From Candidatus Falkowbacteria bacterium RIFCSPLOWO2_12_FULL_45_13 (lineage in GTDB: Bacteria; Patescibacteriota; Patescibacteriia; Patescibacteriales; GWC2-42-12): a stretch of DNA of 22,227 nt. Every line of letters starts with the position of its first letter. The first letter of the stretch is position 1. The notes under the pieces were generated by a model. The model was not told where the DNA came from, did no database searches, and saw only the letters and a program-made list of their open reading frames with translations. This document shows, one piece after another, positions 12,899 to 20,429 of this stretch. A program made the position numbers and the translations under genes. Location: assembly GCA_001778055.1 (NCBI GenBank), contig MFFY01000048.1:1-22227 (forward strand), given 5' to 3'.

Positions 12899-13901
12899 GG
12901 TAGGCAAAAAATATAAACACCAATAACATAATGCCGAAAAGCGCGGTTAAGGTCAGAACCTTGCCCAGGCTTTGCAAAAATAAAGCGCTTAAGCCGAAAA
13001 TTATGGAGATGGCGTAAAATATTAAAACCGATTTTCTGACGGTTAAGCCGGTTTCCAGCAAGCGAAAATGCAGATGCTGCCTGTCCGCTGATTTAAACGG
13101 ATTTCGGCCGGCGGCCAGACGCCGCAGGATTGTCCAGGCTACATCCAGCGCCGGTATGCCCATAACTAATAAGGCAATGGCGATTTTGGCGCCGGAAATA
13201 ATGGCCAAAACTCCCAGGGCATAGCCTAAAAATAAAGAGCCGCCTTCGCCTAAAAAAATACGGGCCGGATGCCAATTAAAAAATAAAAAACCCAGACAGG
13301 CGGCCGACAGTATTAAAGAGGCGAACCCTACGTCCGGCTGATAATATTTTTCCGTCAAAGTAAAGAGAAAGATCGTGAACGAGCCAATGGCGGTCAGGCC
13401 AGCCACCAGCCCGTCCAGGCCATCCAATAGTTTGGTCGTATACATCATGCCCAAAAGCCAAAAAGAGATTAAAACAGCCGAGGCCGAGCCTAAATAAATA
13501 TAACCGCCCAGCGGATTGGTAATTTTTTCAATTTGCACGCCGCCGGCAATGACGCTGGCGATGGCCAGCGCCGGAAAAATAAATTGCCAGGTCGGTTTTA
13601 AATCATACTTATCGTCGAGAAATCCACCGATCATCAGCCAGCAGGCGCCGATAAAAAAGCCGAGCCAGTGGCTAAGACGCAAATTTCCAGTCAATAAAAA
13701 GTTATGATGATAAAAAAGAACCAGAAAGAAGCTAAAAAAAATCGCCAATCCGCCCATGAGCGGCACGTTGCCGGAATGAAATTTTCTTACGCTATCCGGC
13801 TTATCCAAAATGTTAAATTTAGCGGCCAAGCGCAAAATAAAAAAAGTCAGCGCCACGGCCAACAACAGAGTTATAATAAATATTTCTAGGTAAAAAGACA
13901 T
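12873..13901 (-). CDS. WecA/MraY-family phosphoglycosyltransferase, 342 aa
   Basis: A polytopic membrane enzyme that moves a sugar-1-phosphate from a UDP-sugar to undecaprenyl phosphate. About ten hydrophobic helices are visible. Family motifs are present in order: KFHSGNVPLMGG (40-51), DDKYD (96-100, the metal-binding acidic motif), KLLDGLDGL (157-165), ARIFLGEGGSLFLGY (213-227, Glu219 where Asp is usual) and the HxH-type motif DRQHLHFRL (273-281). The HxH motif and lack of MraY-specific loops favour the WecA/TagO branch over MraY. It follows the Clp-like gene by 11 bases and shares its transcript. It probably starts a cell-surface glycan, though which sugar is used cannot be read. Confidence 0.88.
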   Translation of the reverse strand: MSFYLEIFIITLLLAVALTFFILRLAAKFNILDKPDSVRKFHSGNVPLMGGLAIFFSFFLVLFYHHNFLLTGNLRLSHWLGFFIGACWLMIGGFLDDKYDLKPTWQFIFPALAIASVIAGGVQIEKITNPLGGYIYLGSASAVLISFWLLGMMYTTKLLDGLDGLVAGLTAIGSFTIFLFTLTEKYYQPDVGFASLILSAACLGFLFFNWHPARIFLGEGGSLFLGYALGVLAIISGAKIAIALLVMGIPALDVAWTILRRLAAGRNPFKSADRQHLHFRLLETGLTVRKSVLIFYAISIIFGLSALFLQSLGKVLTLTALFGIMLLVFIFFAYLDRNKKSV

Positions 13902-13912
13902 AATTAATATTG

Positions 13913-16669
13913 CTAGAGCTCTTTTCTTTTTCTCACGCTGATCTTGGCTTCGCCGTCTATAACCACCGTGTCCCTTCTCTTTATACCGTCTTTCAATACA
14001 ATATTGGCGATCTCGTTTTCTATTTTTTCCTGGATCAAGCGCCGAAGCGGCCGAGCGCCAAATTTGGGATCAAAGCCCAGGCTGGCAAGTTTTTTAATGC
14101 CGGCAGTTTCATATTCCAGGCCTATACCCTTGGCTTCCAGCAAGCGCGTTACTTTTATAAGCATCAGCCTGGTGATACTTTCCACATCCTCCAGGCTTAA
14201 AGGTTTGAACACCACCAGGCCGTCAAAACGGTTGATAAACTCCGGCCTTAACACTTTATTTAACTGGTTATTAACCAAAGACTCTTTAATTTGCTCAAGC
14301 GAGGCGCCGGCCTTAATTTGATCCTGAACATAAACCGCGCCGATGTTGGAAGTGGCGATAATAATGCAATTGGTAAAATCTATGGTTCGGCCTTGGCCAT
14401 CGGTTAAGCGGCCATCGTCCATCACCTGCAAAAATAAATTTAATATATCCGGATGCGCTTTTTCCAGCTCGTCTAATAAAATCAGGCAAAAAGGCGCTTT
14501 GCGCACGGCCTCAGTCAAATAGCCTAACACTCCGTCAGGCGAACCAATCATTTTTTCGAGCGTACCGGCAAGCTGGTATTCGCTCATATCCAGCCTGACC
14601 ATATAATTTTCATCGCCGAAATAAACTTCCGCCACGGTTTTGGCTAGTTCGGTTTTACCCACTCCGGTCGGACCCAAAAAAAGAAAATTAGCGATCGGCC
14701 TTTTCTCTTCCCTAAGCTCGGTTCTGGCGCGCCTCAGGCTCGCCGCCACCATATTGACGGCTTCGACCTGGTCAATCATGCGGCTATGCATTTTCTCTTC
14801 TAAATTAAGTAAAATTTCACTTTCTTTCTCTGTAATTTTGGTTAAAGGAATTTTGGTTATTTTACTTATCACGCTGGCCACGTCTTCAGCGTCAACCAAA
14901 CTGTTTATGCCCTTGTCTTCTGATACCTGAACCGCGATAGCTTCTAAAGTATCCACCGCCTTGGCCGGTAGAAACTTATCATGAATATACTTGGCGGTCA
15001 ATTCCACGGCCTTGGCTATGCTGCCATAGGTAAAATAAATTTTATATTTCACTTCATAATAACCAATCTTGCTTTCAATCATCTGGATAGCCAAGTTATT
15101 ATCAGGTTCTTTGATTTCAATTTTAGCCATGGCATTGCCCAACGGCTTATTCTCAATATACCTGGTATAATTATCTTCATTCACGCAGGCCAAGCAAATC
15201 AAATTGCGCCGTTTTAAAGCGCTGGATAAAACCTCCGATAGTTCCAAGCTTTCCTCTTCACCCGCCGTTATGCCCATTAAATTTTCAATATTGTTGATAT
15301 AGAGAATAATATTTCCCGCCCTGGCGATTTCATCAATTATCACCAACAGTCTTTCTTCGGCCTTGGCCGCGGTGGTACTGCTTAATAGGCGCGAAATATC
15401 CAATTCCAATAACCTTTTATCTTTTAATATTTTAGGCACATCTTCTTCTACCATCTGCCGCGCCACTTGGCCGATAATCATATTTTTTCCCACGCCGTTC
15501 GGGCCAGTGAGCAAGACTCCGGCCCGGCCGCTTTCTAAATTTTGAAAAATCGCTTTAATCTCGCTGGTCCGGCCAACGCATAACTCCAGCCTGCCCCACT
15601 TAGCCGCCAGCGTCAGGTCATAAGAAAAATGATTTAATATCGGCGTGGCCACGGCCGTATAAGAGCGATTCATGGCGCCTGACGGCTTAAGGCGGGAAGC
15701 CTGGCGGTATAAACGGTAATTTTCCATCAGCCGCTCGCTGATGACAAACCAATGTATCACATTATTAATCTTGTCGCGGTTGATATCCAGATCGTAAAGT
15801 ATTTCAGTTAAATTTTTATCGCGCTTTAGGCAGGGCAAGATAAAATTAATCGGCTCGACTTTTTTTTGCCCGAGAATTTCGGCCTCGATGTAGGCTTCAA
15901 GGAAAATTTCTTCAATTTCCAGCGATAGCTCGGTAGATTTTAGACCGGTTTCCGCGGCCAATAATTGATTTTTTAATTTGCCGATTAACTTGCCCGGATT
16001 GATATTGAGCCTGGAAAATAAAGCGGCGGCGGCGTTGTCTTTTAGCAGGCAAAAAAATAAATGAACCGGCATGACTTTTTTATGCTTGGCCATACTGGCC
16101 AATAAAAAAGCCTGTTCCGCCGTTTTAAAAGCCTTAAGGCTGAAGCCTTTAGAGACTTCGATTTTATATTTCCCCCGACTATTCTTAAATTCAGACCAAC
16201 TATTAGGCGACGACTTTTCAACTGCTTCGCCGTATTTGACTTTTTTAATTTTTTGCTTAGCCGCTTCTTCCTGGCTTAAACGATAAACCACGAACATATC
16301 GGCGATCAAGCTCAACCAAAAAATCAAGATATAAGGGCTTTTAACCTGCCAAAAGGCGAAAACTGCAAAATTTTCTGTATTTAAGCTGGTTAAATAAACC
16401 CAATAACTTAAAGCCAGCAGCCCGATTAAGCCGATGGCATAAGCCAGCGAATTCAAAGTCAGATAAATGCTGTTTTTTAATTGCCTTAATTTAATTACCG
16501 GCCGGCTTAGCTCCAGATCGCCATAATAAAAACGGCCCCGGCAATAGGCTATCCGCCCGCTGCCTGAACAATTCCGACAGCTGGAATCATCGTTTAGCCG
16601 GCCGATACCGCCGCAGGCGGAGCAGGTGATAAACTGAATATCGGTTTTTTTACTAGATTCTTGAGACAT
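13913..16669 (-). CDS. Membrane-anchored Clp-type AAA+ ATPase, 918 aa
   Basis: A double-AAA+ protein of the ClpA/B/C class with an unusual front. Residues 16-34 hold a DnaJ-like zinc-binding segment (Cys16, 19, 31, 34; two CxxC with G-rich spacers). Two membrane helices follow (about 67-95 and 101-128). A Clp-N-like double repeat covers about 175-310. AAA1 (about 365-580) has Walker A GPNGVGKN (389-396, Asn for Thr/Ser) and Walker B ending Asn459-Asn460 where Asp-Glu is expected, so it probably cannot hydrolyse ATP. AAA2 (about 610-830) is intact: GPTGVGKT (666-673), Asp733-Glu734, sensor-1 Asn775 and arginine finger Arg814. The pore-loop region is shortened (SPDGVLGYLTE), there is no middle coiled coil, and no IGF/IGL ClpP-docking tripeptide is seen. 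It is probably a membrane-tethered unfoldase or remodeller working without ClpP. The partner may be the 121-aa membrane protein encoded upstream. Confidence 0.88.
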   Translation of the reverse strand: MSQESSKKTDIQFITCSACGGIGRLNDDSSCRNCSGSGRIAYCRGRFYYGDLELSRPVIKLRQLKNSIYLTLNSLAYAIGLIGLLALSYWVYLTSLNTENFAVFAFWQVKSPYILIFWLSLIADMFVVYRLSQEEAAKQKIKKVKYGEAVEKSSPNSWSEFKNSRGKYKIEVSKGFSLKAFKTAEQAFLLASMAKHKKVMPVHLFFCLLKDNAAAALFSRLNINPGKLIGKLKNQLLAAETGLKSTELSLEIEEIFLEAYIEAEILGQKKVEPINFILPCLKRDKNLTEILYDLDINRDKINNVIHWFVISERLMENYRLYRQASRLKPSGAMNRSYTAVATPILNHFSYDLTLAAKWGRLELCVGRTSEIKAIFQNLESGRAGVLLTGPNGVGKNMIIGQVARQMVEEDVPKILKDKRLLELDISRLLSSTTAAKAEERLLVIIDEIARAGNIILYINNIENLMGITAGEEESLELSEVLSSALKRRNLICLACVNEDNYTRYIENKPLGNAMAKIEIKEPDNNLAIQMIESKIGYYEVKYKIYFTYGSIAKAVELTAKYIHDKFLPAKAVDTLEAIAVQVSEDKGINSLVDAEDVASVISKITKIPLTKITEKESEILLNLEEKMHSRMIDQVEAVNMVAASLRRARTELREEKRPIANFLFLGPTGVGKTELAKTVAEVYFGDENYMVRLDMSEYQLAGTLEKMIGSPDGVLGYLTEAVRKAPFCLILLDELEKAHPDILNLFLQVMDDGRLTDGQGRTIDFTNCIIIATSNIGAVYVQDQIKAGASLEQIKESLVNNQLNKVLRPEFINRFDGLVVFKPLSLEDVESITRLMLIKVTRLLEAKGIGLEYETAGIKKLASLGFDPKFGARPLRRLIQEKIENEIANIVLKDGIKRRDTVVIDGEAKISVRKRKEL

Positions 16670-16675
16670 GAAATA

Positions 16676-16770
16676 TTCCCTAACGAATCAACGAATTACA
16701 CAACGAATGCAACGAATACAAATTTCTTATATTGTTTGCTATTCGTTGTTATATTCGTAAATTCGCTAGA
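16676..16770. repeat. Word-palindrome spacer (AACGAAT type)
   Basis: TAACGAATCAACGAATT, CAACGAATGCAACGAAT on the left face GCTATTCGTTGTTATATTCG and TAAATTCGC on the right. It fills the gap between the Clp-like gene and the 121-aa membrane protein gene. Confidence 0.7.
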
Positions 16771-16771
16771 A

Positions 16772-17137
16772 TTATATAAACTGAAAAGTTATTTCATATA
16801 AAATCAGGGCGGGCAACGTAGTCCAAAAAATAATTGCCGCCAAAGACAAAACCAGCCAGACAAGCATTGTCATGCTTCTGAAAATTATCTGGATAACGCG
16901 CATAAAAAAACTTATTAACATGCCTTGCCAATCATATTGCGCGTACATGGGTTTAAAGATATTTTTAATCCAGACTAAAAGCGCTAAACTTTTTTGTTTG
17001 TTCACTAAAAAATCTTTAACCCCGACGATTATGTTTACCAAGCCGCGCGAATACCACCAAAGGGGAAAATACAAAACATCAAAAATTAATTCTCCTGCAA
17101 TTTTTACGCTGTAAAATATAAAACTGTTGGTTGCCAT
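16772..17137 (-). CDS. Small membrane protein, 121 aa
   Basis: I recognise no named family. The product has aromatic-rich hydrophobic stretches at about residues 5-25 and 31-41, a loop with KDFLVNKQKS, and a long hydrophobic C-terminal half (about 72-118) with two likely membrane helices. Arg/Lys residues between the helices suggest a cytoplasmic face. It is the first gene after an extended -10 promoter and precedes the membrane-anchored Clp-like ATPase on the same strand. A role as substrate, adaptor or membrane partner of that ATPase is an inference from position only. Confidence 0.7.
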   Translation of the reverse strand: MATNSFIFYSVKIAGELIFDVLYFPLWWYSRGLVNIIVGVKDFLVNKQKSLALLVWIKNIFKPMYAQYDWQGMLISFFMRVIQIIFRSMTMLVWLVLSLAAIIFWTTLPALILYEITFQFI

Positions 17138-17154
17138 AATAAAATTTTAATTAT

Positions 17155-17184
17155 CCCGCCCAAGGCGGATCCGCCTCCGGCGGA
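17155..17184. repeat. GC-rich palindrome in the leader of the 121-aa gene
   Basis: CCCGCCCAAGGCGGATCCGC continues into CTCCGGCGGA. The core GGCGGATCCGCC is a perfect 12-bp palindrome, and flanking CCGCC/GGCGG words allow alternative hairpins. It stands out sharply from the AT-rich surroundings and lies 18 bases before the start codon in minus-strand reading. Confidence 0.7.
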
Positions 17185-17185
17185 C

Positions 17186-17290
17186 AATGAATTTTCAATG
17201 CATTAATTTTTAATTAGTCGGCAATCATTTTTCTCTTCATTAAAAATTTAAACATTAAGTCATTGATTGAAAATTGAAAATTTGTAAATT
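17186..17290. repeat. Word-palindrome spacer (ATTTTCAAT type)
   Basis: ATGAATTTTCAATGCATTAA on the left and CATTGATTGAAAATTGAAAA with TTTGTAAATTGC on the right form an imperfect inverted repeat. It belongs to the same vocabulary as 3649-3757 and 11182-11311 and makes up the leader of the 121-aa gene. Confidence 0.6.
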
Positions 17291-17298
17291 GCTACTAT

Positions 17299-17328
17299 AT
17301 TATACCACATTCCCTTTATTTCCACCAA
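17299..17328 (-). promoter_or_regulatory. Promoter of the membrane protein/Clp/WecA-like unit
   Basis: In minus-strand reading, TTGGTG (17328-17323), an 18-base spacer and TATAAT (17304-17299), with TGG directly before the -10 (extended -10). Its -35 box is only four bases from the -35 box of the divergent secE promoter. Confidence 0.75.
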
Positions 17329-17332
17329 GCGC

Positions 17333-17361
17333 TTGACAGTCGCCTGTCTATTGTGTAAGAT
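17333..17361 (+). promoter_or_regulatory. Promoter upstream of secE-nusG-rplK-rplA
   Basis: TTGACA (17333-17338), a 17-base spacer and TAAGAT (17356-17361). The following bases GATATAAACAT are identical to those after the promoter at 123-151. Confidence 0.8.
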
Positions 17362-17377
17362 ATAAACATCAGTTAAT

Positions 17378-17401
17378 AACACCCGCCAGGGCTGTTTTTT
17401 T
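17378..17401 (+). terminator. Promoter-proximal terminator or attenuator
   Basis: AACACCC (17378-17384) pairs with GGGCTGTT (17389-17396, one bulged C) around GCCA, followed by a T tract to 17400. It ends only about 33 bases after the predicted transcription start, so most transcripts could stop before secE. The 3' arm and T tract repeat the terminator at 276-306. Confidence 0.55.
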
Positions 17402-17404
17402 ACA

Positions 17405-17528
17405 CCAACAAATCAACGAATTGACTACAAATATTACGAATGAATTTAACGCGAATATGCAAATTAGATGCTGGATATTGCGAATAATATTCGCAATATT
17501 CGAAGTTAACTTGTAGATTCGTAGGAAT
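17405..17528. repeat. Word-palindrome spacer (ACGAAT type) before secE
   Basis: CAACAAATCAACGAATTGAC and ATTACGAATGAATTTAACGC on the left face GCGAATAATATTCGC (itself a palindrome) and AACTTGTAGATTCGTAGG on the right. It runs up to the secE start and leaves no room for a Shine-Dalgarno sequence. Confidence 0.65.
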
Positions 17529-17530
17529 AT

Positions 17531-17719
17531 ATGAACAAAATCATTGACTATTTAAAGGCCTCGATTGAAGAGATGAAAAAAGTTACCTGGCCGACAAAAA
17601 AAGAAACTTATAACTACACCCTGCTGGTGATCTTTATCAGCGTGGGCGTAGCCTTGTTTTTAGGCTTATTAGATATTATCCTGACCAAGGGCCTGGAGTA
17701 TCTGATTACCAACAAATAA
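17531..17719 (+). CDS. secE: Preprotein translocase subunit SecE, 62 aa
   Basis: SecE clamps SecY in the Sec channel. This is the short one-helix bacterial form: an amphipathic N-terminal part with the signature EEMKKVTWPTKKET (residues 13-26) and one membrane helix (about 30-52). It is followed 13 bases later by nusG, the classical secE-nusG-rplK-rplA order. The length matches one-helix SecE proteins. Confidence 0.95.
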   Translation: MNKIIDYLKASIEEMKKVTWPTKKETYNYTLLVIFISVGVALFLGLLDIILTKGLEYLITNK

Positions 17720-17732
17720 TTTTTAATTTTAT

Positions 17733-18278
17733 ATGGCAAAACAAATATTAAATCAAGGCCGGCGCTGGTACGTGCTCCATACTTATTCCGGCTACGAAGA
17801 AAACGTTTCGCAAAATTTAAAGCAAAGAATTGAATCCATGGACATGGAAGATAAAATTTTTAATATTCTGATCCCGACGGAAAAAAAGATTAAAATCAAA
17901 AACGGCAAACGGAAAATCGTTGAAGAAAAAATTTTTCCCGGTTATGTCCTGGTGGAAATGATCGTCACCGACGATTCCTGGTACGTGGTTAGAAACACGC
18001 CCAATGTTACCGGCTTTATCGGCACGGGCACGGTGCCGACCCCGATTACCGAAGCTGAAATCAAAGATCTGCAAAAACGGATGGGTGTGGAAGAGCCGAA
18101 ATTTAAAATTGACGTTTCCGCCAATTCGCCGGTGCGCATTATCGACGGCCCGTTTAAAAATTTGGAGGGCCGGGTGACGGACATTGACGAAGCCAAAGGT
18201 AAAATTAAAGTGTCGGTTTCCATGTTCAGCCGCGAAACCCCGATTGAACTGGATTTCTTGCAGATTAAAAAGATTTGA
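17733..18278 (+). CDS. nusG: Transcription antitermination factor NusG
   Basis: NusG binds RNA polymerase and couples it to ribosomes or Rho. The 181-aa product has the NGN domain (RRWYVLHTYSGYEENVSQNL at 10-29, EEKIFPGYVLVEM in the middle, VRNTPNVTGFIG) and a C-terminal KOW domain (VRIIDGPFKNLEGRVTDID, about 130-150). Length and domain order are normal. The ATG lies 13 bases after secE with no visible Shine-Dalgarno sequence. Confidence 0.96.
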   Translation: MAKQILNQGRRWYVLHTYSGYEENVSQNLKQRIESMDMEDKIFNILIPTEKKIKIKNGKRKIVEEKIFPGYVLVEMIVTDDSWYVVRNTPNVTGFIGTGTVPTPITEAEIKDLQKRMGVEEPKFKIDVSANSPVRIIDGPFKNLEGRVTDIDEAKGKIKVSVSMFSRETPIELDFLQIKKI

Positions 18279-18390
18279 TATAACCCTAATGACACGAATG
18301 ATATGCAAATGACGCTGAGATGGTTACAAAACTATTTCGCTAATATAAATTCGCGGCATTCGCATTATTCGCATAAATTAGCATTATGTT
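18279..18390. repeat. Word-palindrome spacer between nusG and rplK
   Basis: CTAATGACACGAATGATATG and CAAATGACGC on the left face GCGGCATTCGCATTATTCGC and AATTAGCATTATG on the right. It runs up to the rplK start codon. Confidence 0.55.
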
Positions 18391-18810
18391 ATGAAAAAAA
18401 TATTGACCAAAGTTAAATTGCAGATACCGGCCGGCCAGGCCAACCCGGCGCCGCCGGTGGGTCCGGCTCTGGGCCAGCATGGCTTAAATATCGGGCAATT
18501 CTGCCAGGCTTTTAATGAAAAAACCAAGGATAAAATGGGCGATATCACGCCGGTAGAAATAACTATTTATGAGGATCGCACCTACACCTTTATTTTAAAG
18601 ACTCCTCCGGCAGCCGAGCTGATTAAAAAATACGCCAAAATCCCCAAAGGTTCGGGCAAACCCTTGGCCGAAAAGGTGGGTAGCATCACTCGCGCCCAGC
18701 TTAAGGAAATCGCGGAAATAAAAATGCCCGACCTGAACGCGCATGACATTGAGGCGGCCATGAGAATCGTGGCCGGCACGGCCAGACAGATGGGCGTAGA
18801 AATAAAATAA
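18391..18810 (+). CDS. rplK: 50S ribosomal protein L11
   Basis: L11 shapes the GTPase-associated centre on 23S rRNA. The 139-aa product carries the N-terminal signature LQIPAGQANPAPPVGPALGQ and HGLNIGQFCQAFN, and the C-terminal rRNA-binding domain with the segment IAEIKMPDLNAHDIEAAMRI and GTARQMGV at the end. Length is normal. It precedes rplA as in most bacteria. Confidence 0.97.
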   Translation: MKKILTKVKLQIPAGQANPAPPVGPALGQHGLNIGQFCQAFNEKTKDKMGDITPVEITIYEDRTYTFILKTPPAAELIKKYAKIPKGSGKPLAEKVGSITRAQLKEIAEIKMPDLNAHDIEAAMRIVAGTARQMGVEIK

Positions 18811-18869
18811 TACAGTTTTCGCTCCTCGTTGTCTGGATTTAATAAAACATTTTAATTGTGGGAGATGGT

Positions 18870-18945
18870 CTATTTTCGATTTACGATTTTAGATTTTGGA
18901 TTTAAAATGCAAAGCCTAAATCGAAAATCCAAATTCCTTCGCTCG
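18870..18945. repeat. Word-palindrome spacer between rplK and rplA
   Basis: TTTTCGATTTACGATTTTAG and ATTTTGGATTT on the left face AAATCGAAAATCCAAATT on the right. The gap 18811-18958 is where an L1-binding translational control site could lie; I see GTGGGAGATGG at 18857-18867 but cannot assign it. Confidence 0.5.
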
Positions 18946-18958
18946 CACCACGAAAATT

Positions 18959-19693
18959 ATGCCAGACAACAAACAAAAAACGGCCGTAGCCGCGGCTAAA
19001 ACCGCATCCAATAAAAAATCAGCGGCAATGCAGCGACCATCAGCGGTTTTATGCGACAAAACCAAAGCTTACCCGATTGCCGAAGCCATGGAACTTGCTA
19101 AAAAACTTTCAAAAACCAAGTTTGACGCTTCAATTGAAGTTCATTTTCGACTGGGAATTGACATTAAAAAAGGCGAGCAGCAGGTTAGAATCGCCGTCAA
19201 CTTGCCCCACGGCACGGGCAAAACCGTAAAAGTCGCGGCCTTCGTCAGCCCGGCCAAGGAAAAAGAAGCGCGCGAAGCCGGCGCTGATTACGTCGGCAGC
19301 GAAGAACTGATCGCGCAAATTAAAAAAACCGAAAAGACCGACTTTAAGGTCGCCGTGGCCGAACCGGTTTTAATGAAAAACTTAGGCCAAATTGCCAAAA
19401 TATTAGGTACGCGCGGCCTGATGCCCTCGCCGAAAAACGATACCGTTACCCCTGATCCGGCCAAAGCCATCAGGGAACTGAAAAAAGGAAAAGTCAACTT
19501 AAAAAATGACGATACCGGCAATGTTCATGTGGCCATCGGCAAGGCGTCTTTCCCGGCTGGGCAATTGATAGAAAATTTCCAGATTTTGCTGGAGGCCATC
19601 AGAAAAGCCAAGCCATCAAGCTCCAAGGGCATTTATCTGAAAAATGTTACTATTTGCTCAACCATGGGGCCGGGCATAAGAATAGCGGTCTAA
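18959..19693 (+). CDS. rplA: 50S ribosomal protein L1
   Basis: L1 forms the mobile stalk at the ribosomal E site and often represses its own operon. The 244-aa product shows FDASIEVHFRLGIDIKKGEQ, VNLPHGTGKTVKVAAF, GADYVGSEELI, ILGTRGLMPSPKNDTVTPD, NVHVAIGKASF and the C-terminal TICSTMGPGIRI, covering both domains. The first ~30 residues are an Ala/Lys-rich, low-complexity stretch in place of the usual KRGKKY-type start. ATG 18959 is the first start in this frame; Met24 is an alternative. Confidence 0.96.
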   Translation: MPDNKQKTAVAAAKTASNKKSAAMQRPSAVLCDKTKAYPIAEAMELAKKLSKTKFDASIEVHFRLGIDIKKGEQQVRIAVNLPHGTGKTVKVAAFVSPAKEKEAREAGADYVGSEELIAQIKKTEKTDFKVAVAEPVLMKNLGQIAKILGTRGLMPSPKNDTVTPDPAKAIRELKKGKVNLKNDDTGNVHVAIGKASFPAGQLIENFQILLEAIRKAKPSSSKGIYLKNVTICSTMGPGIRIAV

Positions 19694-19696
19694 ATC

Positions 19697-19735
19697 TCTT
19701 AACGCATAACGCATAGCTCATAACGCATAACGAAC
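19697..19735. repeat. AACGCATA tandem words after rplA
   Basis: TCTTAACGCATAACGCATAG continues CTCATAACGCATAACGAACG: four copies of (A)ACGCATA or CTCATA words in near-tandem, directly after the rplA stop. Like the other spacers, but without a clear inverted half. Confidence 0.6.
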
Positions 19736-19743
19736 GAGTAATT

Positions 19744-19775
19744 AAAAACACCAGCTTCGCGAAGCTGGTGTTTTT
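19744..19775. terminator. Two-way terminator after rplA, perfect 32-bp palindrome
   Basis: AAAAACACCAGCTTCG is followed directly by its exact reverse complement CGAAGCTGGTGTTTTT. It serves as an intrinsic terminator in both directions, for rplA on the plus strand and for the DUF5666-like gene on the minus strand. Confidence 0.9.
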
Positions 19776-19778
19776 GTA

Positions 19779-19807
19779 TTGACATTATAAAAATTAATAG
19801 ATAATAT
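19779..19807 (+). promoter_or_regulatory. Promoter of a small-RNA candidate
   Basis: TTGACA (19779-19784), a 17-base spacer and TAATAT (19802-19807). It starts four bases after the rplA terminator and points into a gap without any plus-strand gene. Confidence 0.75.
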
Positions 19808-19812
19808 TTTAT

Positions 19813-19892
19813 TAACAACGTAGTCAATTCTTGAGTATTAGTTCCGCCTGACCACCCTGCGCTCCAAAGCTAAAGCGCGCGGGGATTTTTTT
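19813..19892 (+). ncRNA. Candidate small RNA of about 80 nt
   Basis: The stretch from the predicted start (near 19813) to a terminator (19855-19892) would give an ~80-nt transcript. The terminator stem is CCCTGCGCT with AGCGCGCGGGG (one bulge, one G-T pair), followed by ATTTTTTT. There is no ATG; the only frame, from TTG at 19831, is six codons long. The next gene is on the opposite strand, so this unit serves no visible CDS. No known RNA family was recognised. Confidence 0.5.
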
Positions 19893-19917
19893 ATCTGGCG
19901 TATTTAAAATAACCAAA

Positions 19918-20397
19918 CTAAAATCTTACCGGCAGGGTTGAACTGGCGTTTTCCGGCCGCGGCGGCCTAAGCTGAATCATCTGCGCCGTTAAACTGCCGT
20001 CGGAATTAGCCGTGCCGCTGACCATGACCGACTGGCCGACTGACAAGTCAGACGGCTGGCCGGCAATAAACTTAGAAACTTGCGTACTGCCTGATAAAAA
20101 AATTATTTTTGAACCGCCCCCGGGATCTTTAACCGTGATGCTTAAATTATCTTTGGCGATAATCTCGCCGTTCACGAAATTGCCGTTTCTCCCCAAAGCG
20201 CCCGGCCCAGCCTGTCGGTTAAACTGGCCGTTTTGCCCTAATCCAATGCCTTGTCCGAATCTTTGCTGTCTTGGCGCGGCAGACAAATTTTGCGCACTAC
20301 TTGCTTGGCTCTTGCCATAAACCAGGCCGCCGTAGAAAGCGCCGCCGCCGATAACGAACAGCCCGATGACAAAACTGATTAACATTTTGTTTTTCAT
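19918..20397 (-). CDS. Secreted or anchored DUF5666-like protein, 159 aa
   Basis: The N-terminus MKNKMLISFVIGLFVIGGG is a signal anchor or signal peptide (hydrophobic residues 5-25). Residues 30-70 are a Gln/Gly/Asn/Pro-rich linker. From about 72 to 145, NGEIIAKDNLSITVKDPGGG, IIFLSGSTQVSKFIAGQPSD, LSVGQSVMVSGTANSDGS and LTAQMIQLRP form a small beta-barrel-like domain resembling DUF5666. Function is unknown; such proteins are often encoded near transport or envelope genes. It lies 124 bases after the MacA/MacB-like chimera on the same strand. Confidence 0.75.
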   Translation of the reverse strand: MKNKMLISFVIGLFVIGGGAFYGGLVYGKSQASSAQNLSAAPRQQRFGQGIGLGQNGQFNRQAGPGALGRNGNFVNGEIIAKDNLSITVKDPGGGSKIIFLSGSTQVSKFIAGQPSDLSVGQSVMVSGTANSDGSLTAQMIQLRPPRPENASSTLPVRF

Positions 20398-20429
20398 AAA
20401 ATATTTTATTATAAATTATTTAATTGTTT

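Noticed and set aside
12873..13901. Calling the phosphoglycosyltransferase mraY
   Set aside because: The HxH motif (DRQHLHFRL) and its separation from the dcw genes favour the WecA/TagO branch.
18811..18958. L1-binding autoregulatory site before rplA
   Set aside because: GTGGGAGATGG at 18857 is suggestive, but I could not build the expected stem-loop around it.
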